In this document: positions 48,195 through 55,529 of the stretch, one piece after another
Numbering within the stretch: the stretch's first letter is position 1
Layout of the letters: every line of letters begins with the position of its first letter
From: Burkholderiales bacterium
GTDB taxonomy: Bacteria > Pseudomonadota > Gammaproteobacteria > Burkholderiales > Burkholderiaceae_E
Length of the DNA: 55,529 nt
NCBI GenBank assembly: GCA_947487165.1
Contig: CANKWX010000019.1
Coordinates: 1-55,529, forward strand
Reading direction: 5' to 3'
Program-made: the position numbers and the translations under genes
The notes under the pieces: generated by a model
The model's input: only the letters and a program-made list of their open reading frames with translations
Told to the model about the DNA's origin: nothing
Database searches by the model: none

Positions 48195-49448
48195 ATGTAC
48201 CAGCACATCAAGGTTCCGGCCGTCGGCGAAAAGATCCGTGTCAACGCCGATTTCACGTTGTCAGTGCCCGATCAGCCGATCATTCCCTACATTGAGGGCG
48301 ACGGGACCGGTTTCGACATCACCCCGGTGATGATCAAGGTCGTCGATGCGGCCGTGTCCAAGGCCTATGGCGGCAAGCGGCAGATTCAATGGATGGAAAT
48401 CTATGCCGGCGAGAAGTCCACCAAGGTCTATGGCCCCGATGTCTGGTTGCCTGAAGAGACGCTGCAGGTCCTCAAGGATTATGTCGTCTCGATCAAGGGG
48501 CCGCTCACGACCCCGGTCGGCGGCGGCATTCGCTCCCTGAACGTCGCGCTTCGCCAGGAACTCGATCTTTACGTCTGCCTGCGTCCGATCCAGTATTTCA
48601 AGGGTGTTCCGTCGCCGTTGCGCGAGCCGGAAAAGACCAATATGGTCATCTTCCGTGAGAACTCCGAAGACATTTACGCTGGTATTGAGTTTGCGGCCGA
48701 GTCCGAACAGGTCAAGAAGCTGATTGCTTTCCTGCAGACCGAACTGGGCGTGAAGAAAATCCGCTTTCCTGCAACCTCAGGCATCGGTATCAAGCCGGTC
48801 TCGCGCGAAGGTACCGAGCGCCTGGTTCGAAAGGCGATTCAATACGCGATCGACAACGACAAGCCTTCCGTGACGCTGGTTCACAAGGGCAACATCATGA
48901 AGTTCACCGAGGGCGGCTTTCGCGACTGGGGTTATGCGCTCGCGCAAAAAGAGTTCGGTGCGGTTCCTATCGACGGTGGGCCGTGGTGCAGTTTCAAAAA
49001 CCCGAAAACCGGCACCGAGATCGTTATCAAAGACTCGATCGCCGATGCCTTCTTGCAGCAGATTCTGCTTCGTCCCGCCGAATACAGTGTCATTGCAACG
49101 CTCAACCTCAACGGTGACTACATTTCAGACGCGCTGGCCGCGCAGGTCGGTGGCATCGGTATCGCTCCCGGCGCCAATCTGTCCGACTCGGTCGCGATGT
49201 TCGAGGCGACCCATGGCACCGCACCTAAATACGCCGGCAAGGATTATGTGAATCCGGGTTCGCAAATTCTGTCGGCTGAGATGATGCTGCGTCACATGGG
49301 ATGGGTTGAAGCTGCCGACCTGGTCGTTTCGTCGATGGAGAAAGCCATTCTCAGCAAGAAGGTTACTTACGACTTTGCCCGTCTGCTTCCCGATGCGACA
49401 CAGGTCTCCTGCTCGGGTTTTGGTCAGGTCATGATCGATTTCATGTGA
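48195..49448 (+). CDS. icd: NADP-dependent isocitrate dehydrogenase
   Basis: Icd oxidises isocitrate to 2-oxoglutarate in the TCA cycle. From ATG 48195 the product has 417 residues, starting [25 protein letters not shown] lies 10 bases upstream. Conserved blocks include [29 protein letters not shown] (phosphorylatable Ser region), [20 protein letters not shown], and the coenzyme segment [20 protein letters not shown]. The Lys-Tyr in PKYAGKD and the Arg in TYDFARLL fit the NADP-type coenzyme site. Length and order match E. coli Icd. A strong terminator follows. Confidence 0.98.
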   Translation: MYQHIKVPAVGEKIRVNADFTLSVPDQPIIPYIEGDGTGFDITPVMIKVVDAAVSKAYGGKRQIQWMEIYAGEKSTKVYGPDVWLPEETLQVLKDYVVSIKGPLTTPVGGGIRSLNVALRQELDLYVCLRPIQYFKGVPSPLREPEKTNMVIFRENSEDIYAGIEFAAESEQVKKLIAFLQTELGVKKIRFPATSGIGIKPVSREGTERLVRKAIQYAIDNDKPSVTLVHKGNIMKFTEGGFRDWGYALAQKEFGAVPIDGGPWCSFKNPKTGTEIVIKDSIADAFLQQILLRPAEYSVIATLNLNGDYISDALAAQVGGIGIAPGANLSDSVAMFEATHGTAPKYAGKDYVNPGSQILSAEMMLRHMGWVEAADLVVSSMEKAILSKKVTYDFARLLPDATQVSCSGFGQVMIDFM

Positions 49449-49492
49449 TTCTGATTTGCCGTTCCTGCTGTCGACTCGATCTGACAGCAGGC

Positions 49493-49532
49493 ACAAAAGA
49501 AAACGCCGGCAGATGCCGGCGTTTTCTTTTGT
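49493..49532. terminator. Bidirectional intrinsic terminator between icd and csp
   Basis: An 18-bp perfect inverted repeat, ACAAAAGAAAACGCCGGC (49493-49510), loop AGAT, and GCCGGCGTTTTCTTTTGT (49515-49532). The GC core is flanked by T-rich DNA in both orientations, so it can end transcription of icd (plus) and of the convergent cold-shock gene (minus). Confidence 0.97.
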
Positions 49533-49551
49533 CCTGAAGCGTCAGACAGGG

Positions 49552-49758
49552 TTATTGTGGTTGCTGAATATTCGAGGCCTGCTTGCCCTTGGGGCCCTGC
49601 ACAACGTCGAACTGCACTTTTTGGCCTTCTTTGAGAGACTTGAAGCCGTTCATCTGAATCGCACTGAAGTGTGCGAACAGATCTTCGCCGCCATCATCCG
49701 GGGTAATGAATCCAAATCCCTTGGCATCATTGAACCACTTGACTGTACCGCTTGCCAT
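49552..49758 (-). CDS. Cold-shock domain protein
   Basis: This is a CspA-family single-stranded nucleic-acid-binding protein of 68 residues, read from ATG 49758. It has the RNA-binding motifs [17 protein letters not shown] (RNP1) and [11 protein letters not shown] (RNP2), and the core continues with [20 protein letters not shown]. Csp paralogues differ in regulation and cannot be told apart here, so I give no specific symbol. A GGGG run about 9 bases before the ATG may serve as ribosome site. The longer open frame upstream is a shadow. Confidence 0.95.
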   Translation of the reverse strand: MASGTVKWFNDAKGFGFITPDDGGEDLFAHFSAIQMNGFKSLKEGQKVQFDVVQGPKGKQASNIQQPQ

Positions 49759-49778
49759 ACCGTTATCCCCTCGAAAAC

Positions 49779-49784
49779 ATTTTA
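49779..49784 (-). promoter_or_regulatory. Candidate -10 element for the cold-shock gene
   Basis: Minus-strand TAAAAT (49784-49779) lies about 20 bases upstream of the start codon. The -35 is poor. The 259 bases between this gene and clpS hold no gene that I can see. Confidence 0.35.
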
Positions 49785-49980
49785 TGAGTTGTTGCGCTCG
49801 CCAGGAAACCCCCGATGTCGCAGGGGCAGTCTTTGTCAAAGTGAGCCATTCGTCAAGCAGTCGCGAAAAATCGGTGCATAGGCCCGTGGATATGCGGTGT
49901 AACAGCCGGTGAGCAGATCCCGGTCGATGTCCAGCTTGTGAAACGCTGCACAATCCCCATCAAAGAATTGTCATGCGTCG

Positions 49981-50008
49981 TTGCGTCAGGGTCGCGAGCC
50001 GCTAGAAT
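49981..50008 (+). promoter_or_regulatory. Candidate clpS-clpA promoter abutting the start codon
   Basis: TTGCGT (49981-49986), a 16-base spacer and TAGAAT (50003-50008) end 9 bases before the clpS ATG (50018). Transcription would start at about 50013-50015, leaving only a few untranslated bases and no Shine-Dalgarno. Confidence 0.55.
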
Positions 50009-50017
50009 GACAACGCT

Positions 50018-50326
50018 ATGGCAACTTCGAACGATCCGATCAACATCCTGGAGAAGCAGGATGCCCGTACCAAACCGCCACCCATGTTCGAGGTGGCTTT
50101 GCTGAATGACGACTACACGCCGATGGAGTTCGTCGTCGAAGTTCTGCAGCGCTTCTTTGGAATGGGGCGCGAGAAAGCGACCCAGGTAATGTTGAAGGTC
50201 CATCGAGAGGGTCGCGGCGTGTGCGGGATCTATCCGCGCGACGTGGCCTCCACGAAGGTTGAACAGGTCAGTGAATATGCGCGCCAGGAACAGCACCCCT
50301 TGCAGTGCGTGATGGAGGAAGCATGA
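50018..50326 (+). CDS. clpS: ATP-dependent Clp protease adaptor ClpS
   Basis: ClpS delivers N-degron substrates to ClpAP. The 102-residue protein has a flexible N-terminal tail ([20 protein letters not shown]) and the conserved core with [20 protein letters not shown], in which the DDYTPM segment and the following residues form the N-degron pocket. The last helix includes AREQEHPLQC-like [16 protein letters not shown]. It overlaps the clpA start as ATGA (50323-50326). The promoter-like pair ends 9 bases upstream, so the message may be leaderless. Confidence 0.96.
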   Translation: MATSNDPINILEKQDARTKPPPMFEVALLNDDYTPMEFVVEVLQRFFGMGREKATQVMLKVHREGRGVCGIYPRDVASTKVEQVSEYARQEQHPLQCVMEEA

Positions 50327-52632
50327 TTGCTCAAGAGTTAGAAGTCAGTTTGCACATGGCTTTTGTTGAAGCCAGGCAGCAGCGCCACGAGTTCATCACG
50401 GTCGAGCATCTGCTGCTTGCCCTGCTAGACAATCCGACGGCGGCCGAGGTGCTGAGGGCCTGTGCGGCCAATATCGACGACCTTCGCAAGAATCTCGGCA
50501 ATTTCATTCGCGAGAACACCCCGGTCGTTCCCGGCAATGAAGAAATCGATACCCAGCCGACACTCGGATTTCAACGGGTGATCCAGCGCGCCATCATGCA
50601 TGTGCAGTCGACTTCCAACGGCAAGAAGGAAGTGACCGGTGCCAACGTGCTGGTCGCAATTTTCGGCGAGAAGGATTCGCACGCGGTCTATTACCTCCAT
50701 CAGCAGGGCATCACCCGGCTCGATGTGGTCAATTTCATTTCGCACGGCATCACCAAGACGCCTCAACCCAAAGAGCCATCCAAGGAAGAAGCGCCCGAGC
50801 AGGGTGAAGAGCCGGCGGCGGCTCAGCAGGGTGCGCTCGAGCAGTTCACGACCAACCTCAACGTGTCTGCACGCGAAGGGCGCATCGACCCGCTGATCGG
50901 GCGCGAGTCCGAGGTTGAGCGAGTCATCCAGGTGCTTTGCAGGCGGCGCAAGAACAATCCTCTGCTGGTGGGTGAGGCCGGCGTCGGCAAAACTGCCATT
51001 GCTGAAGGTCTTGCCTGGCGCGTGACGCAGGGAGATGTGCCCGAAGTGCTGTCGGAGGCAGTTGTCTATTCGCTCGACATGGGTGCCTTGCTGGCAGGCA
51101 CCAAATACCGCGGCGATTTCGAGCAACGACTCAAGGCAGTCCTCAAGCAGCTCAAGGCGAATCCGCATGCGGTGCTGTTCATTGATGAGATTCACACCCT
51201 CATCGGTGCCGGCTCGGCTTCGGGAGGCACGCTTGACGCTTCCAATCTGCTCAAGCCGGCGTTGTCGTCGGGGCAGCTCAAGTGCATCGGGGCGACCACC
51301 TTCAACGAATATCGCGGCATTTTCGAGAAGGACCACGCGCTGTCGCGTCGGTTCCAGAAAATCGATGTGGTCGAGCCGACGGTCGAGCAGACGGTGCAGA
51401 TCCTGCGTGGCCTGAAGTCGCGCTTCGAAGAACATCACGGTATCAAGTACTCATCGTCTGCGCTGACGGCTGCAGCCGAGCTGTCGGCCAAGTTCATCAA
51501 TGACCGCCACCTGCCCGACAAGGCCATCGATGTGATCGACGAGGCGGGTGCCGCGCAGCGCATCCTGCCGAAGTCGAAGCAGAAAAAGGTCGTTGGCAAG
51601 GGCGAGATCGAGGACATCGTTGCCAAGATCGCGCGTATTCCGCCGACCTCGGTATCGTCCGACGATCGCAGCAAGCTGCAGCATCTCGAGCGTGACCTTC
51701 GCAATGTGGTGTTCGGTCAGGACGCCGCCATCGAGGCGCTCGCCGCCGCGATCAAGATGGCCCGTTCGGGCCTCGGCAAACCGGAAAAGCCGATCGGTTC
51801 ATTCCTGTTTTCGGGCCCGACCGGCGTCGGCAAGACCGAGGTTGCCAAACAGCTCGCTTTCCTGATGGGCATAGAGCTGATTCGCTTCGACATGTCCGAA
51901 TACATGGAGCGCCATGCGGTGTCTCGCCTGATCGGCGCGCCCCCGGGCTATGTCGGCTTCGATCAGGGCGGTCTGCTCACCGAGGCGATCACCAAGAAGC
52001 CGCACGCGGTGCTGCTGCTCGACGAGATCGAGAAAGCTCATCCGGATATCTTCAATATCCTGCTGCAGGTCATGGACCATGGCACCTTGACCGACAATAA
52101 CGGCCGCAAAGCCGACTTTCGCAACGTCATCATCATCATGACCACGAACGCCGGCGCCCATGACCTTCAGCGTCGTTCGATCGGCTTCTCCGACAACAAG
52201 CAGGCCGGCGACGAGTTGCAGGAAATCAAGCGGATGTTCACGCCTGAATTCCGGAACCGTCTCGACTCGATCATTTCTTTCGGCAGCCTCACCGAAGAAA
52301 TCATCATGCGAGTGGTCGACAAGTTCCTGATGGGTCTCGAGGAGCAGCTGCATGAGAAAAAGGTCGATGCAGTGTTCACCGATCGCCTGAGGGCACACTT
52401 GGCAAGCAAGGGTTTCGATCCCCTGATGGGTGCCCGCCCGATGCAGCGGCTGATTCAGGACACGATTCGCAAGGCGCTTGCAGACGAACTGCTTTTCGGC
52501 AAGCTCGTTGGCGGCGGCAAGGTGACGGTCGATCTGGATGCAGACGGCAAGGTGTCTTTGTCCTTCTTCGAATCGGCGCCCCCCGCAGCACCGAGCGAGG
52601 GCGAGGAACAGATCGAAGTTTTGCCCGCCTGA
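50323..52632 (+). CDS. clpA: ATP-dependent Clp protease ATP-binding subunit ClpA
   Basis: ClpA is the hexameric unfoldase of the ClpAP protease. Read from ATG 50323, which overlaps the clpS stop, it has 769 residues. It has the double Clp N-domain (about 1-140, beginning [20 protein letters not shown]), AAA-1 (about 205-400) with Walker [17 protein letters not shown] and Walker [16 protein letters not shown], and AAA-2 (about 480-690) with [16 protein letters not shown] and [14 protein letters not shown]. The Clp-specific loop for ClpP docking follows. clpP is not in the window. The MRDGGS extension in front is not part of the protein. Confidence 0.97.
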   Translation: MIAQELEVSLHMAFVEARQQRHEFITVEHLLLALLDNPTAAEVLRACAANIDDLRKNLGNFIRENTPVVPGNEEIDTQPTLGFQRVIQRAIMHVQSTSNGKKEVTGANVLVAIFGEKDSHAVYYLHQQGITRLDVVNFISHGITKTPQPKEPSKEEAPEQGEEPAAAQQGALEQFTTNLNVSAREGRIDPLIGRESEVERVIQVLCRRRKNNPLLVGEAGVGKTAIAEGLAWRVTQGDVPEVLSEAVVYSLDMGALLAGTKYRGDFEQRLKAVLKQLKANPHAVLFIDEIHTLIGAGSASGGTLDASNLLKPALSSGQLKCIGATTFNEYRGIFEKDHALSRRFQKIDVVEPTVEQTVQILRGLKSRFEEHHGIKYSSSALTAAAELSAKFINDRHLPDKAIDVIDEAGAAQRILPKSKQKKVVGKGEIEDIVAKIARIPPTSVSSDDRSKLQHLERDLRNVVFGQDAAIEALAAAIKMARSGLGKPEKPIGSFLFSGPTGVGKTEVAKQLAFLMGIELIRFDMSEYMERHAVSRLIGAPPGYVGFDQGGLLTEAITKKPHAVLLLDEIEKAHPDIFNILLQVMDHGTLTDNNGRKADFRNVIIIMTTNAGAHDLQRRSIGFSDNKQAGDELQEIKRMFTPEFRNRLDSIISFGSLTEEIIMRVVDKFLMGLEEQLHEKKVDAVFTDRLRAHLASKGFDPLMGARPMQRLIQDTIRKALADELLFGKLVGGGKVTVDLDADGKVSLSFFESAPPAAPSEGEEQIEVLPA

Positions 52633-52652
52633 GAGGTGGGCATGAGGAGCTT

Positions 52653-52976
52653 ATGGCGATGAGAGGAAGTAGAGGCCGATTGATGGCGGCCGGCACAGTG
52701 CTGGCCCTGCTTTATGCACCCGGGATAACGGTTGCTCAGGAGCGCGATGCTGCCTATGTATCGGCCAACTGCGCCAATTGTCACGGGCCACAGGGACGCG
52801 CTGCCGGCGCGGTCCCGAGTCTTGCTGGCCTGCCCAGCCGTTACATCGTCGAGCAGATGCAGGCCTTCAAGGCCGGCACCCGGCCGGCGACCATCATGCA
52901 TCAGCTGGCCAAGGGCTATACCGACGCGCAGATTGAACTCATGGCAGGCTATTTTTCGAGCTTGCCCAAGCCTTGA
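52653..52976 (+). CDS. Monoheme c-type cytochrome (flavocytochrome c small subunit)
   Basis: This is an exported cytochrome c of 107 residues. The signal peptide is MAMRGSRGRLMAAGTVLALL with probable cleavage near VAQ. A single heme motif, CANCH, is at residues 40-44, and a Met suitable as the sixth ligand lies in the C-terminal half. AGGAG lies 5 bases before the ATG. The next gene, 11 bases later, encodes a flavocytochrome c sulfide dehydrogenase-type flavoprotein, so this is likely its electron-accepting partner. In Allochromatium the small subunit has two hemes; here there is one. It is 20 bases downstream of clpA, but no functional link to Clp is evident. Confidence 0.9.
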   Translation: MAMRGSRGRLMAAGTVLALLYAPGITVAQERDAAYVSANCANCHGPQGRAAGAVPSLAGLPSRYIVEQMQAFKAGTRPATIMHQLAKGYTDAQIELMAGYFSSLPKP

Positions 52977-52987
52977 GGCACTTTCAG

Positions 52988-54292
52988 ATGTCCCCATCCG
53001 ACACTTCTTTCAATCGGTCGCGGCGTCGACTCGGGCAAGCCCTGGGCGCGGGTGCTGCGCTCACCGCGATGTCGGGCTGTGCGACGCAGCGCGCGTTTTT
53101 CGGCGGGCGGCCGGCAGCAAAGGTGCTGGTTGTCGGCGGTGGCTTCGGTGGCGCGACAGCGGCCAGCTATCTCAAGCGCTGGGGCGGCGATTCAGTCGAT
53201 GTGACGCTGGTCGAGCGAAATCGCCGTTTCGTTTCTTGTCCGATGTCCAACCTCGTCATCGGCGGTTCACGCCGTATCGAGGACTTGAGCTTCGGCTATC
53301 AGGGTCTGGCTGCCCGGGGCGTGAACCTGATTTACGAAGAGGCTGTCGAAATCGATCCGGTTGGCCGCAAGGCTCGACTCCAAACCGGTCTGTCGGTGCA
53401 GTATGACCAGCTGATTCTGTCGCCGGGTGTTGATTTTCTCTTCGACGAAGTCGCAGGCTTCGATCGCAAGGCGCAGGACTCGGTGCTGCATGCCTGGAAG
53501 GCCGGCCCGCAGACCGTGGCGCTGCGTGCACAGCTCGAGTCCATGCCCGATGGCGGCACCTTCGTCATGAGCATCCCCAAGGCCCCTTATCGCTGCCCGC
53601 CCGGGCCTTATGAGCGCGTGTGCCAGGTTGCGAGTTATTTCAAGGCCGCCAAGCCTCGAGCCAAGATCATCGTCCTCGATGGCAACCCCGACATCATCTC
53701 GAAAAAAGCCCTCTTTCTGGCGGCCTGGAATGGGCCCTACAAGGGGATGATCGATTACCGCGCCAACGCGCTCGTGACCGAACTCGACGCCGGCACACGC
53801 ACCGTCACGACCGAGCTCGGCGATCGCGTCAGAGGCGATGTGCTCAATGTCATCCCGCCGCAGCGGGCAGGTGATCTGGCGAAAAGCCTTGGACTGCTCA
53901 ATGCCAACGGTCGCTGGGCGCAGGTCGACTGGATGAGCATGCGCTCGACCGCTGTGAGCGATATCCATGTGCTCGGCGATGCCACGTTTGGAGCACCAGC
54001 CATGCCCAAGTCGGGGCATATGGCTAATCAGCACGGCAAGCTCGCGGCTGCCGCGATTATTGCGCAGCTCAATGGCAGTTCGCCGGTGATTCCGGTCATG
54101 GCCAACACCTGCTATTCCTTCGTCGACGACCGCAGCGCCATCCACGTGGCCTCGGTCCATCAGTGGGTCCCCGACAAGAAGACCCTCGAGCCGGTGGCGG
54201 GCGCGGGCGGGCTGTCTAGCGCAGCCAGTGAGCTGGAGGGTCAATATGCCTTTGCCTGGTCCCGAAATATCTGGGACGACATGCTGTCCTGA
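52988..54292 (+). CDS. Flavocytochrome c sulfide dehydrogenase flavoprotein subunit (FccB/SoxF-like)
   Basis: The enzyme family oxidises sulfide to sulfur and passes electrons to a c-type cytochrome. From ATG 52988 it has 434 residues. The N-terminus has a twin-arginine-like motif (RSRRRLGQAL), a hydrophobic stretch and a Cys in MSGCA that resembles a lipobox, so it may be a Tat-exported lipoprotein. The FAD motif is KVLVVGGGFGGATAASYL. Candidate redox cysteines are Cys84 (RFVSCPMSNL) and Cys in MANTCYSFVDD, as in FccB; KAPYRCPPGPYER is a conserved segment. The TTG at 52973 is in frame but upstream of the better ATG. Confidence 0.87.
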   Translation: MSPSDTSFNRSRRRLGQALGAGAALTAMSGCATQRAFFGGRPAAKVLVVGGGFGGATAASYLKRWGGDSVDVTLVERNRRFVSCPMSNLVIGGSRRIEDLSFGYQGLAARGVNLIYEEAVEIDPVGRKARLQTGLSVQYDQLILSPGVDFLFDEVAGFDRKAQDSVLHAWKAGPQTVALRAQLESMPDGGTFVMSIPKAPYRCPPGPYERVCQVASYFKAAKPRAKIIVLDGNPDIISKKALFLAAWNGPYKGMIDYRANALVTELDAGTRTVTTELGDRVRGDVLNVIPPQRAGDLAKSLGLLNANGRWAQVDWMSMRSTAVSDIHVLGDATFGAPAMPKSGHMANQHGKLAAAAIIAQLNGSSPVIPVMANTCYSFVDDRSAIHVASVHQWVPDKKTLEPVAGAGGLSSAASELEGQYAFAWSRNIWDDMLS

Positions 54293-54405
54293 ACAGGCAT
54301 AGCCGTCTGTCGGTCACCGCGCGCCTGCGGTCCGGCCTGCCTTAAGAGCACCTGACTGGCTGCCGACATCTGAGGGAATCGTCCGACTTCCCCAAGGTGT
54401 GCGTT

Positions 54406-55143
54406 ATGGCAGCGTTAGATGCCGGTCAGCTGAATCGTCTGCTTCGTGACCTTGAGTTCACCGCGTCAGTGGCGATGCGCAAAGCCGCTCCGAAGGCGGT
54501 TCAACATCAGTGGCTGCAGGCTGCGGTGCATCGTGTCGATGTCAGTCAGGACGAGGTGTTCCAGCAACGCCTGGCCCGTTATGTTGGCCTGCGCGGCAAG
54601 CTGAGGGCCAACAAGCAGGCGCTCTTCAAATTGCTTGAAGACGTGAAGTCTGTGAGTCCGCTTGGCTTCGAAGACATGCTGCGCCAAGTCAGCGAACTGA
54701 CCGGTCAGCTCGAAAAGTCAGTGGCCTCCGCAATGCTGGGTCTGCTCGATCCCTCGCAAGCGGCCATTGACCGGGATCTTCGCGAGCTGCTGCCGCGATA
54801 CGGCTTTCCCCTGCTGGCCGAGGCGCCAAGCTTCGATGAATGCGTGCGCTGGCATGCCGACCTTGGCGTGCTGTTCAAGCAGGTGATTGCCTCGCCGCGC
54901 TGGCAAGCCATTGTGTCCAGGCTGGACAGTGTCCTGCCAGTGTCGGCAGGCGCTGATCTGAGCGATGTCTGCAAGCTCGGGCTCCATCTGAGTCAGGCGC
55001 GTCGGGTGGTGGCGCTCACGCCGGCACCGACGCGATTCGCCGCCCCGGTGGCCAAGGCGGCGGCTCGCCCTGCCGTCAGTGCCGCGCTGCCTGGCGAGGG
55101 TGCCTCTCGTCCTGGGTCAGTACGCTTGCACTTGTGCCGCTGA
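54406..55143 (+). CDS. Protein of unknown function
   Basis: I do not recognise a family. The 245-residue product (ATG 54406; a GTG at 54397 is also possible) is mostly helical in appearance: about 200 residues without long hydrophobic stretches and then a low-complexity Ala/Pro tail (TPAPTRFAAPVAKAAARPA). Runs such as LGLRGKLRANKQALFKLLED-like VGLRGKLRANKQALFKLLED suggest amphipathic helices. No signal peptide, no membrane segment, two or three Cys near the C-terminus. It lies after the flavocytochrome genes with a 113-base gap. Base composition looks like that of its neighbours. Confidence 0.7.
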   Translation: MAALDAGQLNRLLRDLEFTASVAMRKAAPKAVQHQWLQAAVHRVDVSQDEVFQQRLARYVGLRGKLRANKQALFKLLEDVKSVSPLGFEDMLRQVSELTGQLEKSVASAMLGLLDPSQAAIDRDLRELLPRYGFPLLAEAPSFDECVRWHADLGVLFKQVIASPRWQAIVSRLDSVLPVSAGADLSDVCKLGLHLSQARRVVALTPAPTRFAAPVAKAAARPAVSAALPGEGASRPGSVRLHLCR

Positions 55144-55176
55144 GCGGGTCAGCCCCTGCTTCACCTGCCGAGGCGC

Positions 55177-55529
55177 TTAAACCCGGCCCAGCAGAATGAA
55201 TTCCATCAGCGCCTTTTGCACATGAAGGCGGTTTTCGGCTTCATCCCAGACGACTGACTGCGGTCCGTCGATCACATCAGCTGAGACTTCTTCGCCTCGG
55301 TGTGCCGGCAGGCAATGCATGAACAAGGCATCGGCCTTGGCCTGGCGCATCATGTCCGCATCGACCTGCCAGTCGGCAAAAGCGGCCAGGCGGTCGCGGT
55401 TTTCGGTCTCGAAACCCATGCTGGTCCAGACGTCGGTGCTCACCAGGTCTGCGCCGGCGCAGGCTTGCATCGGATCGTCGAGGATGTCGACATGCGCGGC
55501 ATCGTGGCTCGTCACCCGTGACGGGTCGA
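55177..55529 (-). CDS. argF: Ornithine carbamoyltransferase, C-terminal part (cut by window edge)
   Basis: Ornithine carbamoyltransferase makes citrulline from ornithine and carbamoyl phosphate in arginine synthesis. About 117 codons of the C-terminal half are present; the gene continues past the right edge. Key segments are [20 protein letters not shown] (with the DVWTSMG SMG loop), and [20 protein letters not shown], which holds the HCLP ornithine-binding motif. The end is MEFILLGRV. Position and orientation (minus, convergent with the preceding gene) give no further information. Confidence 0.95.
   Translation of the reverse strand, partial: DPSRVTSHDAAHVDILDDPMQACAGADLVSTDVWTSMGFETENRDRLAAFADWQVDADMMRQAKADALFMHCLPAHRGEEVSADVIDGPQSVVWDEAENRLHVQKALMEFILLGRV

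Overview
This window looks like a chromosomal core segment from a GC-rich betaproteobacterium, most likely of the order Burkholderiales. The evidence is gene order: dusB-fis-purH with ruvC-ruvA-ruvB, lptD-surA-rsmA, glyQ-glyS-gmhB-plsC, miaB-ybeZ-ybeY-corC-lnt, exbB-exbD-lpxK-trm112-kdsB-adk next to xseA-sodB, and icd-DUF192-csp-clpS-clpA. Codon use appears even throughout. I see no insertion sequence, integrase, phage gene, CRISPR array, rRNA or tRNA. Both edges cut genes: a rhomboid protease at the left and ornithine carbamoyltransferase (argF) at the right.

Layout. 1-5.5 kb (minus): recombination and purine genes with fis and dusB. 5.6-9.9 kb (minus): a UbiH-type hydroxylase, pepP, and the murU/amgK peptidoglycan-recycling pair. 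9.9-14.5 kb (plus): outer-membrane biogenesis genes lptD and surA, then rsmA; pdxA is absent from the place where it is often found. 14.5-20.2 kb (minus): gloA, a YgjP-type metallopeptidase, plsC, a degenerate gmhB-like gene, glyS and glyQ. 20.2-27.3 kb (minus): a patatin-like protein, lnt, corC, ybeY, phoH-like ybeZ, miaB and a small exported protein. 27.4-28.4 kb (plus): a PPK2 polyphosphate kinase. 28.4-31.7 kb (minus): leuA behind a leucine-rich leader, and a nucleoside transporter. 31.9-38.1 kb: fadD, an SDR oxidoreductase, gamma-glutamyltransferase and an amidase. 38.3-44.8 kb (minus): a membrane pyrophosphatase fused to an OmpA-like domain, then adk, kdsB, trm112, lpxK, exbD and exbB. 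45.2-55.1 kb (mostly plus): xseA, sodB, icd, clpS-clpA, a flavocytochrome c sulfide dehydrogenase pair and an unknown protein, with a DUF192 protein and a cold-shock protein on the minus strand.

Many genes form tight operons with ATGA or GTGA stop/start overlaps, for example ruvC/ruvA, ruvB/rhomboid, pepP/ubiH, lptD/surA, surA/rsmA, trm112/kdsB, lpxK/exbD and clpS/clpA. A large share of the genes serve the envelope: LPS (lptD, kdsB, lpxK, gmhB-like), outer-membrane proteins (surA), lipoproteins (lnt), phospholipid (plsC), peptidoglycan recycling (amgK/murU) and energised outer-membrane transport (exbBD).

The signals most worth a second look are the leucine-rich leader and mutually exclusive RNA pairings upstream of leuA, the pyrophosphatase-OmpA fusion, the GmhB homologue that lacks its zinc and catalytic-lysine motifs, the symmetric -10 element between amgK and lptD, several promoters that almost touch start codons, an AT-rich patch flanked by DnaA-box-like sequences at 45 kb, and short degenerate tandem repeats that recur between genes. 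I found no clearly new multi-gene system. All promoter and RNA-structure calls were made by eye.
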